Of a stretch of 31,430 nt of DNA, positions 30,122 to 31,430 are shown in pieces. Positions within the stretch are counted from its first letter, which is position 1; every line of letters begins with the position of its first letter. The stretch lies in the NCBI GenBank assembly GCA_964532145.1, contig CAZHGM010000007.1, forward strand, positions 1 through 31,430. The letters run 5' to 3'. Under the pieces are notes generated by a model. The model was not told where the DNA came from and did no database searches. It worked only from the letters and a program-made list of their open reading frames with translations. Source of the DNA: JAPUDQ01 sp964532145. Lineage in GTDB: Bacteria; Patescibacteriota; Saccharimonadia; Saccharimonadales; Saccharimonadaceae. The translations under genes and the position numbers were made by a program.

Positions 30122-31430
30122 ATGGCACAACGTACCCCACCACCCCAGCCCCCCGAGGGAAAACTTCCGCCGCAAAATATCGATGCAGAGATGAGCATAT
30201 TGGGTGCTATTCTAATCGATGAAGAAGTGCTCGCTGATGTAACTGATAAACTACATAGCGATGACTTCTACGAAAAGCGTCATCAGATTATTTTTGCAGC
30301 CATGCTCCGACTGTTTGAGCGTCACCGGCCAATCGACTTACTAACACTCAGCGATGAGCTGGAGAAGAAAAGTCAGCTTGAAGCGGTCGGCGGATCGAGC
30401 TACCTCAGCGAACTGACAAACTACGTCCCGACAGCCGCGAATGCCGGGGCCTACGCTGAGCTTGTCGCTCAACGAGCAGTGCGGCGACGACTTATCAAGG
30501 CAAGCGCCGATATTGCCGAGCTTGCCTACCAAGACGACAACAACACTCAGGAAATCCTGGAACGTGCTGAGGCTGAGCTTTTTTCTGTCAGCGATACGAG
30601 CCTCAAACAAGATCTTGTCAGTCTCGAGCAGATCCTAACAGAAAGTTTTGACCGCATGGAAGAACTCCATCGCGACAGGGGCAAATTACGAGGCATTCGA
30701 ACAGGCTGGCGCGATCTTGACAACCTGACAGCCGGGCTGCAACGGTCTGACCTGCTTATTATCGCAGCACGCCCTGCAATGGGCAAAACAACTCTCGTGA
30801 CAAATCTTGCATACAATGTCGCAGCCAAATCTCACCAGTCAGTCTTGTTTTTTTCTCTTGAGATGAGCAAGGAGCAGCTGGTTGACCGTATGCTGGCGGA
30901 CGCGAGCGGCGTTGACGCCTGGAATATCCGAACCGGGAACCTTAGCGATGATGATTTTGAAAAACTGTCAACCGCAATGGGTGAGATGGCAGAAGCACCA
31001 ATATTTATTGATGACACTCCTGGTCTAACAGTGCTCGAAATGCGCACCAAAGCCCGACGACAGGCTCACATGCAGCCACTTGGACTTATCATCGTCGACT
31101 ACTTGCAACTAATGCAGGGAAGCAGCCGGGGTAACGAATTTAACCGCGTTCAGGAAGTGAGCGAAATTAGCCGCGGCCTTAAACTGATCGCCCGCGAGCT
31201 CAACGTACCTGTTATCGCTCTTTCACAGCTTAGCCGGAGCGTGGAAAACCGCAACCCACAAATCCCACAGCTTGCCGACTTGCGCGAGTCCGGCTCTATC
31301 GAGCAAGATGCCGACCTGGTGGCATTTATTTATCGCGAAGCATACTACAACCCCGATACCGACCGACAAAATATTACCGATCTTATCATCGCCAAACATC
31401 GTAATGGCCCAACCGGCAAAGTAGAGCTAT
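30122..31430 (+). CDS. dnaB: replicative DNA helicase DnaB (3' end outside window)
   Basis: The visible 436 residues include the N-terminal domain (QNIDAEMSILGAILIDEEVL to ELVAQRAVRRRLI), the linker, and the RecA-like ATPase. The latter has RTGWRDLDNLTAGLQRSDLL, Walker A ARPAMGKTT (K222), SLEMSKEQLVDRM, Walker B LIIVDYLQLM (D326), and LKLIARELNVPVIALSQLSR. It then reaches DLRESGSIEQDADLV and the final KHRNGPTG. DnaB is the hexameric helicase of the replication fork. It starts 4 bp after dnaX, so helicase and clamp loader are in one operon. Roughly the last 10-20 residues lie beyond the window. No intein is seen in the covered part. Confidence 0.96.
   Translation, partial: MAQRTPPPQPPEGKLPPQNIDAEMSILGAILIDEEVLADVTDKLHSDDFYEKRHQIIFAAMLRLFERHRPIDLLTLSDELEKKSQLEAVGGSSYLSELTNYVPTAANAGAYAELVAQRAVRRRLIKASADIAELAYQDDNNTQEILERAEAELFSVSDTSLKQDLVSLEQILTESFDRMEELHRDRGKLRGIRTGWRDLDNLTAGLQRSDLLIIAARPAMGKTTLVTNLAYNVAAKSHQSVLFFSLEMSKEQLVDRMLADASGVDAWNIRTGNLSDDDFEKLSTAMGEMAEAPIFIDDTPGLTVLEMRTKARRQAHMQPLGLIIVDYLQLMQGSSRGNEFNRVQEVSEISRGLKLIARELNVPVIALSQLSRSVENRNPQIPQLADLRESGSIEQDADLVAFIYREAYYNPDTDRQNITDLIIAKHRNGPTGKVEL

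Noticed and set aside
1..31430. CRISPR array, phage or insertion sequence
   Set aside because: No regularly spaced repeats, no transposase, integrase or phage structural genes were seen on either strand.
1..31430. Alternative genetic code with TGA as glycine
   Set aside because: Several genes would extend wrongly past TGA (for example the ABC exporter and the dnaX-adjacent HD region), and no gene needs in-frame TGA read as an amino acid.

Overview
This window looks like chromosome from a small-genome Candidate Phyla Radiation bacterium, most likely a Saccharibacteria (TM7) relative. The assignment is an inference from gene content, short or overlapping gene junctions, normal use of TGA as stop, and a cytochrome bo3 operon beside a type II NADH dehydrogenase, an arrangement known from some free-living Saccharibacteria. 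No phylogeny was run. Nothing resembles a plasmid, phage, insertion sequence or CRISPR array.

Layout. 1-1000: intergenic hairpin, tRNA-Thr(GGT), a PspC-domain peptide and ribosomal protein bL33. 994-5840: an ABC exporter faces a three-gene minus-strand operon of GT4 glycosyltransferase, GH57 glycosidase and an unknown protein, probably for glycogen-like alpha-glucan. 5929-11803: a compact aerobic respiratory module. NDH-2 is divergent from cyoABCDE. NDH-2 would pass electrons from NADH to quinone and the bo3 oxidase from quinol to O2, with the proton-channel residues of subunit I intact. 11769-16234: a possible PH-fold protein, tRNA-Trp(CCA), a 519-bp stretch I cannot assign, a P-loop kinase, a YgjP-like metallopeptidase and an orphan sensor histidine kinase. 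16292-19023: secE-nusG, then rplK, an unknown small gene, and an rplA with a long N-terminal extension. 19085-20989: a HIT protein, a 44-aa acidic protein and a GT4 glycosyltransferase. 20964-25549: nucleotide metabolism (thyA, dCMP deaminase, tmk, folA) mixed with a second HIT protein, a cytidylyltransferase-fold enzyme and an APH-fold kinase. 25661-27842: a 49-aa gene, an L10-type leader with attenuator, rplJ-rplL and an unknown protein. 27972-31430: an HD hydrolase, dnaX without its zinc module, and the 5' part of dnaB.

Most interesting signals. (i) The rplK and rplL leaders carry related long imperfect stems that share a U-rich 3' arm. (ii) Several genes lack a Shine-Dalgarno sequence and have a -10 hexamer placed so that transcription would start at or within a few bases of the start codon. 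(iii) Ribosomal protein L1 carries a charged ~100-residue N-terminal extension that begins with a possible HeH/LEM-like helical module. (iv) The respiratory module is complete although such lineages usually lack quinone and heme synthesis. (v) Tight packing leaves four convergent gene pairs overlapping at their 3' ends. I did not find a clear new defence or mobile system.
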